Below are positions 34,961 to 42,656 of a DNA stretch of 47,065 bases, piece after piece. Position 1 is the first letter of the stretch, and every line of letters begins with the position of its first letter. Source of the DNA: Planctomycetota bacterium (GTDB taxonomy: Bacteria; Planctomycetota; UBA8108; UBA1146; JAKEFC01). Below the pieces are notes generated by a model. The model was not told the DNA's origin, did no database searches, and saw only the letters and a program-made list of their open reading frames with translations. The translations under genes and the position numbers were made by a program. Where the stretch lies: contig JAKEFC010000142.1 in NCBI GenBank assembly GCA_022616235.1, positions 1-47,065 on the forward strand, given 5' to 3'.

Positions 34961-35160
34961 CTCGTGACGAGGCTCCGCCTCGTCACGGGCGGACCCGAGG
35001 CTCTGCCTCCGATGACGCGACAATGCAGTGCGTGCCGGCCCGTGTAATCGAGATGCGGCAGAGCCGCGGGGGCTCGGTGTCGAGGCGGAGCCTCGACACC
35101 AGGGGGGACAACGCCACAGCCGCGGCGTGCGCGGTGCAGGCCGGAGCGTCGGCACCAGGG
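34961..35160. repeat. Hairpin-rich intergenic repeat, copy B
   Basis: Second copy in the same orientation, with the identical 42-base (34961-35002) and 57-base (35050-35106) blocks. The distance between blocks is shorter by 28 bases than in copy A, because the middle hairpin is missing. Trailing sequence (GCAGGCCGGAGC and CACCAG) is also shared. It ends 13 bases before the GNAT stop codon. Confidence 0.8.
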
Positions 35161-35172
35161 GCGATCAAGGGC

Positions 35173-36033
35173 CTACGCTGGAGGCGGTGTGGGCGGAAGC
35201 GAGAATTTCCACTCCTCGAATTCGCCGACGCAGGTGTAGCCGACCTTGGCGTAGATCGCGTTCGACGCCGCGTTGTCGCGGTCGGCGAACAGGCAGCAAT
35301 CCTCGCGCCCCGAATCGAGCAGCTTCGCGGTGAGCGCCGCGACGCAGGCGGTCGCGTATCCGCGCCCGCGCCTGGGCGGCGGCGTGTAGACCATGCTCAG
35401 GCTGGCGCCACCCCGCGGCCGCGTCACGAAGCCGGCCATCGCAACGACCTCCTCCACTTCCCAGAGGAAGATGTTCCGTCGCGCGATCCGGCGATCCACG
35501 AGCGCCGCGGTATCCTCGGCCGTCGCCTCGATCCCCGCCTCCGCGGCGAAGGAGCGATACCACGCGATGAGGCGCGCGCGATCCTCCTTGCGCGCCTGCC
35601 GGAGCCTCCCGGGGACGCCTGCGACGGGTTTCGCCTCGACGCACTCGTAGAGATAGAGCTTCGGTCCCGCCTCGGCATGCACGCGCGCGCCCGCGGCGTA
35701 CGCGTGCGCGAATCCGCGCGCGCTCTCCGCCGGTCCGTGTACGCCGCGCACCTGGATACCGCTCGCGGCCACATCGCGGGCAAGGGGCGCCACGCCGGCG
35801 CGCGGCAAGTCGCTGACGACGAGCATGTGGGGAAGGCCGAGAACAGAGGCGCCGCGCACCCGCTCGTTCTCCTCGATGGTGGCGAAGTAGCCTTTGGGGC
35901 GGCGCGCGGCGGCGCGCTCGGTCCAAGAATGCGCGATGCCGCTCAGCACTCCGTTCCGGACCGCTGCCCCTTCGAGGAATTGCTGCGCCCGACCCAGGAA
36001 TCGCTCCGCGCTCTCATGCCGGACTACTTTCAT
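35173..36033 (-). CDS. GNAT-family acetyltransferase
   Basis: 286 residues from the ATG at 36033, which overlaps the cysteine synthase gene by 20 bases. The C-terminal half is a GNAT domain: LRQARKEDRARLIAWYRSFA, MAGFVTRPRGGASLSMVYTP, and the acetyl-CoA pyrophosphate loop RRGRGYATACVAAL, then DRDNAASNAIYAKVGY. The N-terminal half (about 1-140) resembles the degenerate first GNAT unit of double-GNAT proteins. It is the last gene of the JAMM, sulfur carrier, cysteine synthase unit. Serine O-acetylation is one possible role, but SAT enzymes belong to another fold; the substrate is unknown. Confidence 0.85.
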   Translation of the reverse strand: MKVVRHESAERFLGRAQQFLEGAAVRNGVLSGIAHSWTERAAARRPKGYFATIEENERVRGASVLGLPHMLVVSDLPRAGVAPLARDVAASGIQVRGVHGPAESARGFAHAYAAGARVHAEAGPKLYLYECVEAKPVAGVPGRLRQARKEDRARLIAWYRSFAAEAGIEATAEDTAALVDRRIARRNIFLWEVEEVVAMAGFVTRPRGGASLSMVYTPPPRRGRGYATACVAALTAKLLDSGREDCCLFADRDNAASNAIYAKVGYTCVGEFEEWKFSLPPTPPPA

Positions 36034-36979
36034 GGGTCGTGCCGTATCTCCACATTCCCGTCGAGCCGTAACGCTCTCCCGCATCCGACAGTACTGTCAC
36101 GATCGTCTTGTAACGGCCGCGCGCTGCAAGCTCGAGCGCGGCGGCCACGAAAGCCCCCGCCGATGGCCCCGCGTAGATCCCGCGGGCGGCGAGCGCGCGG
36201 CAGACATCTAACGCGCGATCGAGGGTCATCGGAATGCGCTCGTCGATCAAGTCGAGATCGAGGATCGCCGGAACGACGTCCTCTGGCGCGCCGAGCGGCT
36301 TGAGGCCCTCGATGCCGGGGAAAGTCTCCGGGATCGCCGCCGCGACGTAAAGCGCCGGATTCGACCGGCGCAGCCTGCGCGCCACGCCGGTGAGCGTGCC
36401 GCCCGTGCCGACGCCGCCAACGAACGCGTCCGGCACCGCGCCCGTCGCCGCGAGCGCGTCGCGCTCGATCTCGGCGCCCGTCCACGATTCGTGCGCGCGC
36501 CAATTCTCGGGATTCGAGTACTGGTCGCAGTGCCAGTAGCGCGCCGGGTTCTCGCGCGCGAGGCGGGCCGCTTCGCGGAGCGCGAAGTCGTAGCCCTCGA
36601 GCGGGTCCGTGAGGATCAGCTCCGCTCCGTGCGCGGCGATCCGATCGAGCCGCTCGCGAGAGGCGTTGGCGGGAACGACGAGCGTGATCGGTACGCCGAG
36701 CGCCGCGCCGTAGAGCGCGTAGGCGATGCCCGCGTTGCCGGAGGTGGAGTCGAGGAGGCGTCTCCCGCCGGCGAGCTGCCCGCCGGCGATCGCGGCCCTG
36801 AGCATGTTTGCGACCGGCCGATCCTTGATGGACCCGCCGGGATTCGATCCTTCGAGCTTGCCGAACAGGCGCGTGCCGCGGCTCAGCTCCGGGAAGCCAT
36901 CGATCTCGACGAACGGGGTATTCCCGATGGCGCCCAAGAGCGCACGCGCGGAGGCGTTCGCTCGTCCGTGCACGGACAT
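36014..36979 (-). CDS. PLP-dependent cysteine synthase (CysK/CysM family)
   Basis: 321 residues from the ATG at 36979, two bases after the sulfur-carrier stop (36981). PLP-binding Lys is in GSNPGGSIKDRPVANML, the Asn loop in DSTSGNAGIAYALYGAALG, and the phosphate cup in GGVGTGGTLTGVARRL. The C-terminal SDAGERYGSTGMW is usual. The enzyme adds a sulfide equivalent to an activated serine. Because a MoaD-like carrier and a JAMM peptidase precede it, as cysO and mec accompany cysM in mycobacteria, the sulfur donor is probably the carrier thiocarboxylate rather than free sulfide (inference). CysM-type enzymes of that pathway use O-phosphoserine. Confidence 0.9.
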   Translation of the reverse strand: MSVHGRANASARALLGAIGNTPFVEIDGFPELSRGTRLFGKLEGSNPGGSIKDRPVANMLRAAIAGGQLAGGRRLLDSTSGNAGIAYALYGAALGVPITLVVPANASRERLDRIAAHGAELILTDPLEGYDFALREAARLARENPARYWHCDQYSNPENWRAHESWTGAEIERDALAATGAVPDAFVGGVGTGGTLTGVARRLRRSNPALYVAAAIPETFPGIEGLKPLGAPEDVVPAILDLDLIDERIPMTLDRALDVCRALAARGIYAGPSAGAFVAAALELAARGRYKTIVTVLSDAGERYGSTGMWRYGTTHESSPA

Positions 36980-36980
36980 C

Positions 36981-37280
36981 TCATCCGGCCTGCAAGCGCG
37001 CCGCGCCCCCCGCGACCGCGGGGATGATCGACACGATCGCTCCTTCCGGGAGCGCCGAATCCAAGCCGCCGAGCGCGCGGACATCATCCTCGCCGACGAA
37101 GACGTTTACGAAGCTGCGCAAGCTTCCGCTCGGTTCGAGCACGCGCTCGATGAGCCCGCCGTGTTGCCTCCCCAGGCTCGCGAGCGCTTCGCGCACGGTG
37201 CTCGCTTCCACGGCGACTTCGCTGGCGCCGCTTGCGTACGCGCGGAGCGGCGCGGGAATCCTCACGCGCGCCTTGCTCAC
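36981..37280 (-). CDS. MoaD/ThiS-like (CysO-type) sulfur-carrier protein with C-terminal extension
   Basis: 99 residues from a GTG at 37280 that overlaps the upstream JAMM gene stop by four bases (GTGA). The beta-grasp fold is recognisable: KARVRIPAPLRAYASG, VREALASLGRQHGGLIERVL, RSFVNVFVGEDDVRALGGLD, and SALPEGAIVSIIPAVAGG. Such carriers end in Gly-Gly, whose carboxylate is adenylated and turned into a thiocarboxylate. Here Gly91-Gly92 is followed by AARLQAG before the stop, so the tail must be removed before the carrier can work. The neighbouring JAMM peptidase could do that. Position beside a cysteine synthase gene points to CysO rather than MoaD or ThiS. Confidence 0.88.
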   Translation of the reverse strand: MSKARVRIPAPLRAYASGASEVAVEASTVREALASLGRQHGGLIERVLEPSGSLRSFVNVFVGEDDVRALGGLDSALPEGAIVSIIPAVAGGAARLQAG

Positions 37281-37720
37281 GTCTCGATCCCTTCCGCTTG
37301 GAAGCCCCCCTCGCGCGCGCGCCACGCTCGCATCTCCGTCGCGCGCCCGCCATCTACCGTGATGATCAAGTAGGAGTACTCCGGCCAGGCGCCGCGACGA
37401 TCCGTTTCCGAGGGGATCGGCGGGTGGTCGGGGTGCGAGTGCCAGATTCCGACGACGTCGAGCCCCGCCGCGCGCGCATCGGTGTCGGCGCGCAGGAAGT
37501 CGCTGGGATCGAGATCGTAGCGGTCTGCGGCGTGCTCTTTGTCCCGGTTGCGCGCCTTCCTCACGTGCAGTACCTCCACTCGCGCACCCATCGTGCGACC
37601 GATCAAGAGCCCGCAGGCCTCGGCCGGGTAGCCAGCCTCCGCCCAAAGGCGCAACTCGGCGCGCAGTTCCGGGGGCAAGTGGAGGTACGCAATTCCCTTG
37701 TTTTCGTGTTCGATTCGCAA
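37277..37720 (-). CDS. JAMM/MPN+ metallopeptidase (Mec-like)
   Basis: 147 residues with the complete JAMM zinc site: Glu34 in PAEACGLLIG, then His94-x-His96 and Asp107 in HSHPDHPPIPSETD, with Ser104. Bacterial members cleave after the Gly-Gly of ubiquitin-like sulfur carriers; mycobacterial Mec frees cysteine from CysO-Cys, and pseudomonad QbsD trims the carrier QbsE. The gene is first in a tightly overlapping unit (JAMM, carrier, cysteine synthase, GNAT). It could therefore both mature the carrier by removing its seven-residue tail and release the product cysteine (inference). Confidence 0.92.
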   Translation of the reverse strand: MRIEHENKGIAYLHLPPELRAELRLWAEAGYPAEACGLLIGRTMGARVEVLHVRKARNRDKEHAADRYDLDPSDFLRADTDARAAGLDVVGIWHSHPDHPPIPSETDRRGAWPEYSYLIITVDGGRATEMRAWRAREGGFQAEGIET

Positions 37721-37764
37721 GCTCGCGTGAACCCTTCGTCAAGAATCGATCAGCCGGAAAACAC

Positions 37765-37792
37765 AAGAGGCCGGGTTTTCACCCGGCCTCTT
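37765..37792 (-). terminator. Rho-independent-type terminator
   Basis: AAGAGGCCGGGT (37765-37776) pairs perfectly with 37781-37792 around a four-base loop. Read on the minus strand the stem is followed by GTGTTTTCC. No gene stop lies near on that strand, so it closes a non-coding unit, 44 bases before the JAMM gene starts. Confidence 0.7.
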
Positions 37793-37989
37793 CGCGCCCC
37801 GCCTCACGATTTCGAACTGTGTTCAGACGGGGGGAAGCGGCCGGGCATGGCAAAACGCCATACACGTGAAGCGAAAACAAAAGTCTCGCCGGCCGCAAGT
37901 TCCGTACATCGTAGTTTCCTAGTTCAAGCGTACTGCTCCCCAAACCCGAGCGCCCGCGCCGCGCGCGCTGCCGCCCACCATGGGAGCAA
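37765..37989 (-). ncRNA. Candidate small RNA of about 225 nt
   Basis: The segment is bounded by the promoter at 37996-38023 and the terminator at 37765-37792, both on the minus strand. Internal pairing is extensive: TGCTCCC pairs with GGGAGCA in the first 80 bases, and in the middle GCGGCCG pairs with CGGCCGC enclosing a small ATGGC/GCCAT hairpin. A 28-codon frame (ATG with AGGAAA upstream) begins in the middle but resembles nothing known. It could instead be a leader attenuator of the JAMM operon. Confidence 0.4.
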
Positions 37990-37995
37990 CCGCCA

Positions 37996-38023
37996 AGTGT
38001 ACGACCGAAGCGGATGCTGTCAA
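37996..38023 (-). promoter_or_regulatory. Promoter of the candidate small RNA
   Basis: Minus-strand TTGACA (38018-38023) and TACACT (37996-38001) with a 16-base spacer; expected start near 37989. Confidence 0.5.
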
Positions 38024-38147
38024 CTCCGGGGTTCGGCGCCGCGCGCGCGCTTCGCAGCCGACCGCAGCCGGGCGAGGTTTTGAGATGGGCCTAAGTCCGC
38101 GCGCCGGTATGCTCTCCACGCCAAGCGCGGCAGGAAAGGGAACGGCA

Positions 38148-39302
38148 ATGAACGAGACAGCTTCGCGCGGGAGCGCCGGCATCCGGCGGGTCGCCGTGAT
38201 CGCCGGCGGGCGCACCGCGTTCGTGAAAGCGGGGACCGCGTTCAAGGAGAAGCGTCCTCTCGATCTCGCGGTGCACGCGGTGCGCAGCCTGCTCGAGCGA
38301 AGCCGCGTGGACGCGGGACTCGTGCAGTCGATCGCCTTCGGCGTGGTCGTGCCGGAGCCCGGGCGCCCGAACCTTGCGCGCGAGATCGTGTTCGAAGCGG
38401 AGCTCCCCGGCGCGATCGAGGCGCAGACGATCTCGTCCTATTGCATCACGGGACTTCGCACCGTCACCGCCATCGCCGAGGCGATCGCTTGCGGGCGCAT
38501 CGACTGCGGGATCGCGGGCGGCGTGGAAGTTCTCTCGCGCGCGGACAAGGACACCTTCCGCGAACCGACGACGCGGCTCTCGATGGGAGAGCACATGGAG
38601 ATCACCCGCAAGGCTTGGAGCGTGCCGCGGGCGTTGCAAGACGAAATCGCGCTCGCCAGCCACCGGAATGCCGTGCGCGGCCGAGCGAACCTCGCGCAGG
38701 AGATCTACCCGCTCGATGGAGCGGCGCAGGATTCGGGGCCGCGCGGCGACACTTCGCTCGAGGCATTGGCCGCACTGAAGCCCGTGTTCGCGGCGGATGG
38801 CACTGTGACCGCCGGCAACGCGTCGCCGGTCACCGACGGCGCGTCCGCCGTCCTGCTCATGAGCGCAGAGCGGGCTCGCGCCGAGGGGCGAACGCCGCTC
38901 GCGTACATTCGAGCCGCGGAGTATGGCGCGATCGCGATCGAGGACGGCTTGCTCATGGCCCCCGGGATCGTCGTCCCCCGCCTCCTCGAGCGCACGGGGA
39001 TCGCGCTCGCCCAGATCGATCGCATCGAGATCCACGAAGCGTTCGCGGCGCAAGTCATCGCCAACGTCTGGGCTTGGGAGCGCGGCTGGAAGGCGCAACC
39101 GACGGGGAGCATCGATTGGAGTCGCATCAACACGAACGGCGGCTCGATCGCGCTAGGCCATCCCTGGTCCGCGACCGGCGGGCGCTTGGTCACGACGCTC
39201 GCGAACGAGCTGGCCCGCGGCGGGCATCGATTCGGCCTGATCAGCGCCTGCGCCGCCGGCGCGATGGCGGGTGCATTGCTGCTCGAGCGCGACGCGAAGT
39301 AG
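38148..39302 (+). CDS. Thiolase (acetyl-CoA acyltransferase family)
   Basis: 384 residues from the ATG at 38148, with AGGAAAGGG upstream. Thiolase marks in order: VIAGGRTAFVKAGTAFKEKR, the acyl-accepting cysteine in SSYCITGLRTVTAIAEAI, GNASPVTDGASAVLLMS, EIHEAFAAQVIANVWAWERG, NTNGGSIALGHPWSATGGRL, and the second catalytic cysteine in ISACAAGAMAGALLLER. The sequence resembles FadI-type enzymes more than biosynthetic acetoacetyl-CoA thiolases; the motif CAAGAMA differs from the usual CAGGGMG. It cleaves or forms 3-oxoacyl-CoA. No beta-oxidation partner gene is adjacent, so direction and chain length are unknown. Confidence 0.92.
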   Translation: MNETASRGSAGIRRVAVIAGGRTAFVKAGTAFKEKRPLDLAVHAVRSLLERSRVDAGLVQSIAFGVVVPEPGRPNLAREIVFEAELPGAIEAQTISSYCITGLRTVTAIAEAIACGRIDCGIAGGVEVLSRADKDTFREPTTRLSMGEHMEITRKAWSVPRALQDEIALASHRNAVRGRANLAQEIYPLDGAAQDSGPRGDTSLEALAALKPVFAADGTVTAGNASPVTDGASAVLLMSAERARAEGRTPLAYIRAAEYGAIAIEDGLLMAPGIVVPRLLERTGIALAQIDRIEIHEAFAAQVIANVWAWERGWKAQPTGSIDWSRINTNGGSIALGHPWSATGGRLVTTLANELARGGHRFGLISACAAGAMAGALLLERDAK

Positions 39303-39434
39303 CGCGCCGGCGCAGCCCGCTCGGTCCGCGCGGCGGCGCGCATTTGGCTCGCAAGGGATTACGCCGCGGACTAGAGTCTCCTCGTCATCGAGCGGCCGCT
39401 CCCTGGCCGCGGCCGCGACGCCCGACGGAGGCGC

Positions 39435-40202
39435 ATGTCGACCATCTTGGATATCCAGGCGCTCACGAAGATCTACGGCGACTTTCGCGCCGTCGATGAT
39501 CTCACGCTCGCGGTCGCCAGCGGGGAGATCTTCGCGCTCCTCGGTCCCAACGGCGCGGGCAAGACGACGACGATCCGAATGCTCATGGGGATCCTCGCAC
39601 CGACCTCGGGCCACGCGCGCATCGCGAATCTCGATTGTTTCCGCGAACGCGCGAAGGTCATGCTCCACGTCGGCTATCTCCCCGACGAACCCGTCTTCTA
39701 CGACTATCTGCGCGGCTCCGAATTGCTCCGCTTCGTGGGCGAGATGCACCTCTTGACGGCGGGCGAAACCAAGCTCCGCGCCCAACCGCTCATCGAGAAA
39801 TTCCAGCTCGATGACGACCTCGAGGAATTCGCCGTGAATTACTCGAAGGGGATGAAGAAGAAGCTCGCGCTGATCTGCGCGTTGCTCCACGCTCCGCGCG
39901 TGCTGATCCTCGACGAGCCCACGAACGGCCTCGACCCGTTCGCCACTCGCGCGCTCCACGAGTTGGTGCGCGAGCAAGCGTCCTCCGGCGTCGCGGTGTT
40001 CTACAGCACCCACTTGCTCGATCAGGCGGAGCGCCTCTGCCACCGGGTCGGCATCGTGAGAGCCGGCGCGCTCGCCGCCCTTGGACCCATTGACGAGCTG
40101 CGAGCGAACCTCAGCGTGAAAGGCTCGCTCGAGGACATCTTCTTTCAAGTCGCGGGCAAGAGAGACTCGGACGGAATACCCCCCAGCGGAGCGGCTTTGT
40201 GA
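39435..40202 (+). CDS. ABC transporter ATP-binding protein
   Basis: 255 residues with Walker A GPNGAGKTTTIRMLMG, Q-loop region GYLPDEPVFYDYLRG, signature YSKGMKKKLALICALL and Walker B RVLILDEPTNGLDPF with the switch His in YSTHLLDQAERL. It belongs to the ABC-2/NatA/CcmA group of exporters. The ATG at 39435 follows GGAGG. Its stop overlaps the GTG of the permease gene by four bases, so the two proteins form one transporter. Confidence 0.95.
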   Translation: MSTILDIQALTKIYGDFRAVDDLTLAVASGEIFALLGPNGAGKTTTIRMLMGILAPTSGHARIANLDCFRERAKVMLHVGYLPDEPVFYDYLRGSELLRFVGEMHLLTAGETKLRAQPLIEKFQLDDDLEEFAVNYSKGMKKKLALICALLHAPRVLILDEPTNGLDPFATRALHELVREQASSGVAVFYSTHLLDQAERLCHRVGIVRAGALAALGPIDELRANLSVKGSLEDIFFQVAGKRDSDGIPPSGAAL

Positions 40203-42634
40203 CGAGCGAGCGCGGACCGAGCGCGCGCCGCACGATCTACCTGCTCTGCCGTCTCGCCGGCCGCCGCATGCTGAATCGCGCCTCCTTGCCGTTCCTGCGC
40301 CGGCGCCGCGGCAACGCCGCCCAAGGGCCGAAGCGCGGCGCTACGCGCTCGAAGAATCGCGCGAGCGTACTGCTCTTGTTCGCGTTCGCCGTGTTCCTGA
40401 TCCAGAGCGGGATCTTCGCCGGCAACGTGATCGAGAAGATGGTGGCGCTCGCGCAGGGAGTCGATTCGCGGACCACGGTGACCCGTGGGCCGCGTACGTA
40501 CACGATCCGGAGCGAAGAGAGGTTTCTCGAGCCGCGCCGGCTGCCTCCCGAGAGCTGTCGCGACGAGTATCGGCGCGCGCTCTCTCTGTTCTTCACGCTG
40601 CTCTTTACCGCGCTCTTGGCATTTGCGCTCAGCGGGTCGAATCGCGAATTCGGCCAGGTCGAATGGAGCCTCGAGTGGCTGTTCACGCAGCCGATCTCCA
40701 GCGCCACGCTCTTCTTCGCCAAATTGGCGGAATACACGTTCGCGAGCCCCTTCTGCTGGGTGACGTGCCTTCCCTTCTTCGCCATGACCTACGCGAGCGG
40801 CGAAGCGGGGATCCATACCATTCCGCTCGCGGTCGCGATGACGATCTACATCGCGCTCCTGATCGCCGCGATTCGACTTGTCGCGGAGGCGGCGCTGCGC
40901 CGCGTCTTCACGCTCGGCGGCCTCAAGAACGTCCAGGCGCTTGGCACGGTTCTGGGTATCCTTTGTTTCTACACGGTCCTCTATCTCGGGCTCGGGACGA
41001 GCGCTCCGAAGTGGTTCGGCCATGCGTTCCAGTCGCTGCCCGCCGCCTTCGAGCTGCTCCCCTGGAATTTGCCGCTCGCATTCGCCACGCCGGGAGCAAG
41101 CGCAGCTCCGGTGATCGCCTGGATCGCCGCCGCCGGCATCCTCGCGGCTTGCGCTTCCGTGGCGACTTGCGCCTTCCTCGTGCGCGGCGGTCTCATCACC
41201 GCGTCCGGAAGCTTCCAAGGAAGACGCGGAGTGGCGTCGGATCTGGGGGCCCGCCGAGGCTACTTTCGCGGCATCATCGCCAAGGAGCTGCTCATGCTCC
41301 TCCGCGATCGCAACCTGTTCGTCCAACTCTTCGTAGTGCCGGTCCTCGTCATGGGGTTTCAGGTCGTGATCCGGCCAGAAGTATTGGAGGGTGCCGCCAG
41401 CGACCATAGGAACGCGGCGATGTTCGCGTTCGGGATCGGGGCCTACGTGCTCATGGCGGGCGCCTTTTCGATACTGACGGTCGAAGGGCGCGGACTCTGG
41501 CTCCTCTACAGCTTTCCCCGCCGCTTGTCGGATTTACTGCTCGAGAAAGCGGCGCTCTGGTCCACGTTCAGCGCGCTCTACGTCGTCGCCCTCCTCGCCT
41601 GGTTCGCGGCGCGCAGCCACGATTCGCGCGGTGCTTTCATCGCGAGCGCGATCATGGCGCTCTCGGGGATCCTGATCTACGCTTTCATCGCCGCGGGCCT
41701 CGGCATCCTCGGCGCGGAGCCGCTCTCGACCGAGCCTCGCAAGCGACTCAAGCCCGCGTACGTCTACCTCTACATGTTCCTCGCATCGATGTTCAGCTTC
41801 GGCATCTACTCGGAAGACTGGTGGCCGAAGCTCGTGCTCGTGATCCTATGCGCGCTCCTCGCCTTCGCGATCTGGCAGAAGGTGCGGGACCAGATCCCGT
41901 ATCTGCTCGACCCGACCGCATCGCCGCCCCCGATGATCTCGACCAGCGACGGGCTCATCCTCGGGCTCATGTTCTTCGTGGTGCACGGTCTGTGCATCAT
42001 GCTCATGGCAATGATCGCGGACGCACGCGGGAGCACGAGGTTCCAGCCGCAATGGGAGCACGTCATCGTCGCCTACGTGGCGGCCGGTCTCGTGACCGCA
42101 ACCGCGTCGCTCGCGAATTTCCTGCGCCGCAAGGTCCCGCACCTCGGCGTCCAGCTCGGCCTGCAGCGCGATCCCAGGAATAGTTCGTCGTCACTTCGCG
42201 TCGTCATGGTGTCTCTCGCCTCCGGCGCTCTAGCTGTCGCCGTACTCGTCGGCTACGTCTACATCCTCGACTCCATGCCTTTCTTCAAAGACCAGATCGA
42301 TGAGCGCAAGATGGAGCTGATGCCGTTCAAGAGCCTTACGGACGTCCAATGGTACGCACTCCTCGCCGTCGTGGCCGCGCCGATCTTCGAAGAGTACATC
42401 TTCCGCGCGGTGCTCTTCCGCGGACTCCGCCGCACGTTGCCGTTCGGTTTGGCGGCGCTCGCCAGCGCCGCCATCTTCGCGATCTGCCATCCGCCGATCT
42501 CCGCGGTGCCGGTCTTCTGCGTCGGGCTCGCCACCGCGTTCTGCTTCGAGCGTACCGGCCTTCTCATCGGACCGATCCTCGTGCACACGTTCTACAACGT
42601 ATCGGTGCTGTTCCTGGACACGTTGAACATTTGA
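40199..42634 (+). CDS. ABC-2 type permease fused to a CPBP intramembrane protease domain
   Basis: 811 residues starting at a GTG that overlaps the ATPase stop (GTGA). The first 600 residues hold many membrane segments of an ABC-2 type permease, with a second permease-like block after a cytoplasmic loop (FRGIIAKELLMLLRDRNLFV). The last about 140 residues are a CPBP/CAAX-protease-like domain with its conserved acids and histidines: FEEYIFRAVLFRGLRR, IFAICHPP and LIGPILVHTFYN. CPBP proteins can be membrane proteases or inactive scaffolds; here both Glu residues and the His/Asn motifs are kept, so activity is possible. The architecture is known in Planctomycetota; the transported substrate is unknown. 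Confidence 0.88.
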   Translation: MTSERGPSARRTIYLLCRLAGRRMLNRASLPFLRRRRGNAAQGPKRGATRSKNRASVLLLFAFAVFLIQSGIFAGNVIEKMVALAQGVDSRTTVTRGPRTYTIRSEERFLEPRRLPPESCRDEYRRALSLFFTLLFTALLAFALSGSNREFGQVEWSLEWLFTQPISSATLFFAKLAEYTFASPFCWVTCLPFFAMTYASGEAGIHTIPLAVAMTIYIALLIAAIRLVAEAALRRVFTLGGLKNVQALGTVLGILCFYTVLYLGLGTSAPKWFGHAFQSLPAAFELLPWNLPLAFATPGASAAPVIAWIAAAGILAACASVATCAFLVRGGLITASGSFQGRRGVASDLGARRGYFRGIIAKELLMLLRDRNLFVQLFVVPVLVMGFQVVIRPEVLEGAASDHRNAAMFAFGIGAYVLMAGAFSILTVEGRGLWLLYSFPRRLSDLLLEKAALWSTFSALYVVALLAWFAARSHDSRGAFIASAIMALSGILIYAFIAAGLGILGAEPLSTEPRKRLKPAYVYLYMFLASMFSFGIYSEDWWPKLVLVILCALLAFAIWQKVRDQIPYLLDPTASPPPMISTSDGLILGLMFFVVHGLCIMLMAMIADARGSTRFQPQWEHVIVAYVAAGLVTATASLANFLRRKVPHLGVQLGLQRDPRNSSSSLRVVMVSLASGALAVAVLVGYVYILDSMPFFKDQIDERKMELMPFKSLTDVQWYALLAVVAAPIFEEYIFRAVLFRGLRRTLPFGLAALASAAIFAICHPPISAVPVFCVGLATAFCFERTGLLIGPILVHTFYNVSVLFLDTLNI

Positions 42635-42656
42635 ACTCGCGGCGGCGAAGCGGGCG

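Larger units (their letters stand above)
37721..38147. other. Divergent intergenic region with candidate small-RNA unit
   Basis: 427 bases between the JAMM and thiolase genes. Contains a promoter, a predicted structured transcript and a terminator on the minus strand (listed separately). It also holds the thiolase ribosome site (AGGAAAGGG near 38132-38140). No convincing protein gene; the short frames are noted among the rejected items. Confidence 0.5.

Noticed and set aside
34676-35160. Possible CRISPR array in the hairpin repeats
   Set aside because: Only two long copies, irregular spacing, blocks of 42 and 57 bp and no cas genes; it is a tandem palindromic repeat.
37847-38083. 78-codon basic frame starting MAKRHTREAKTK on the plus strand
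   Set aside because: No recognisable family; composition becomes Ala/Arg/Ser-rich noise after 20 residues, and it lies opposite the better supported small-RNA signals.
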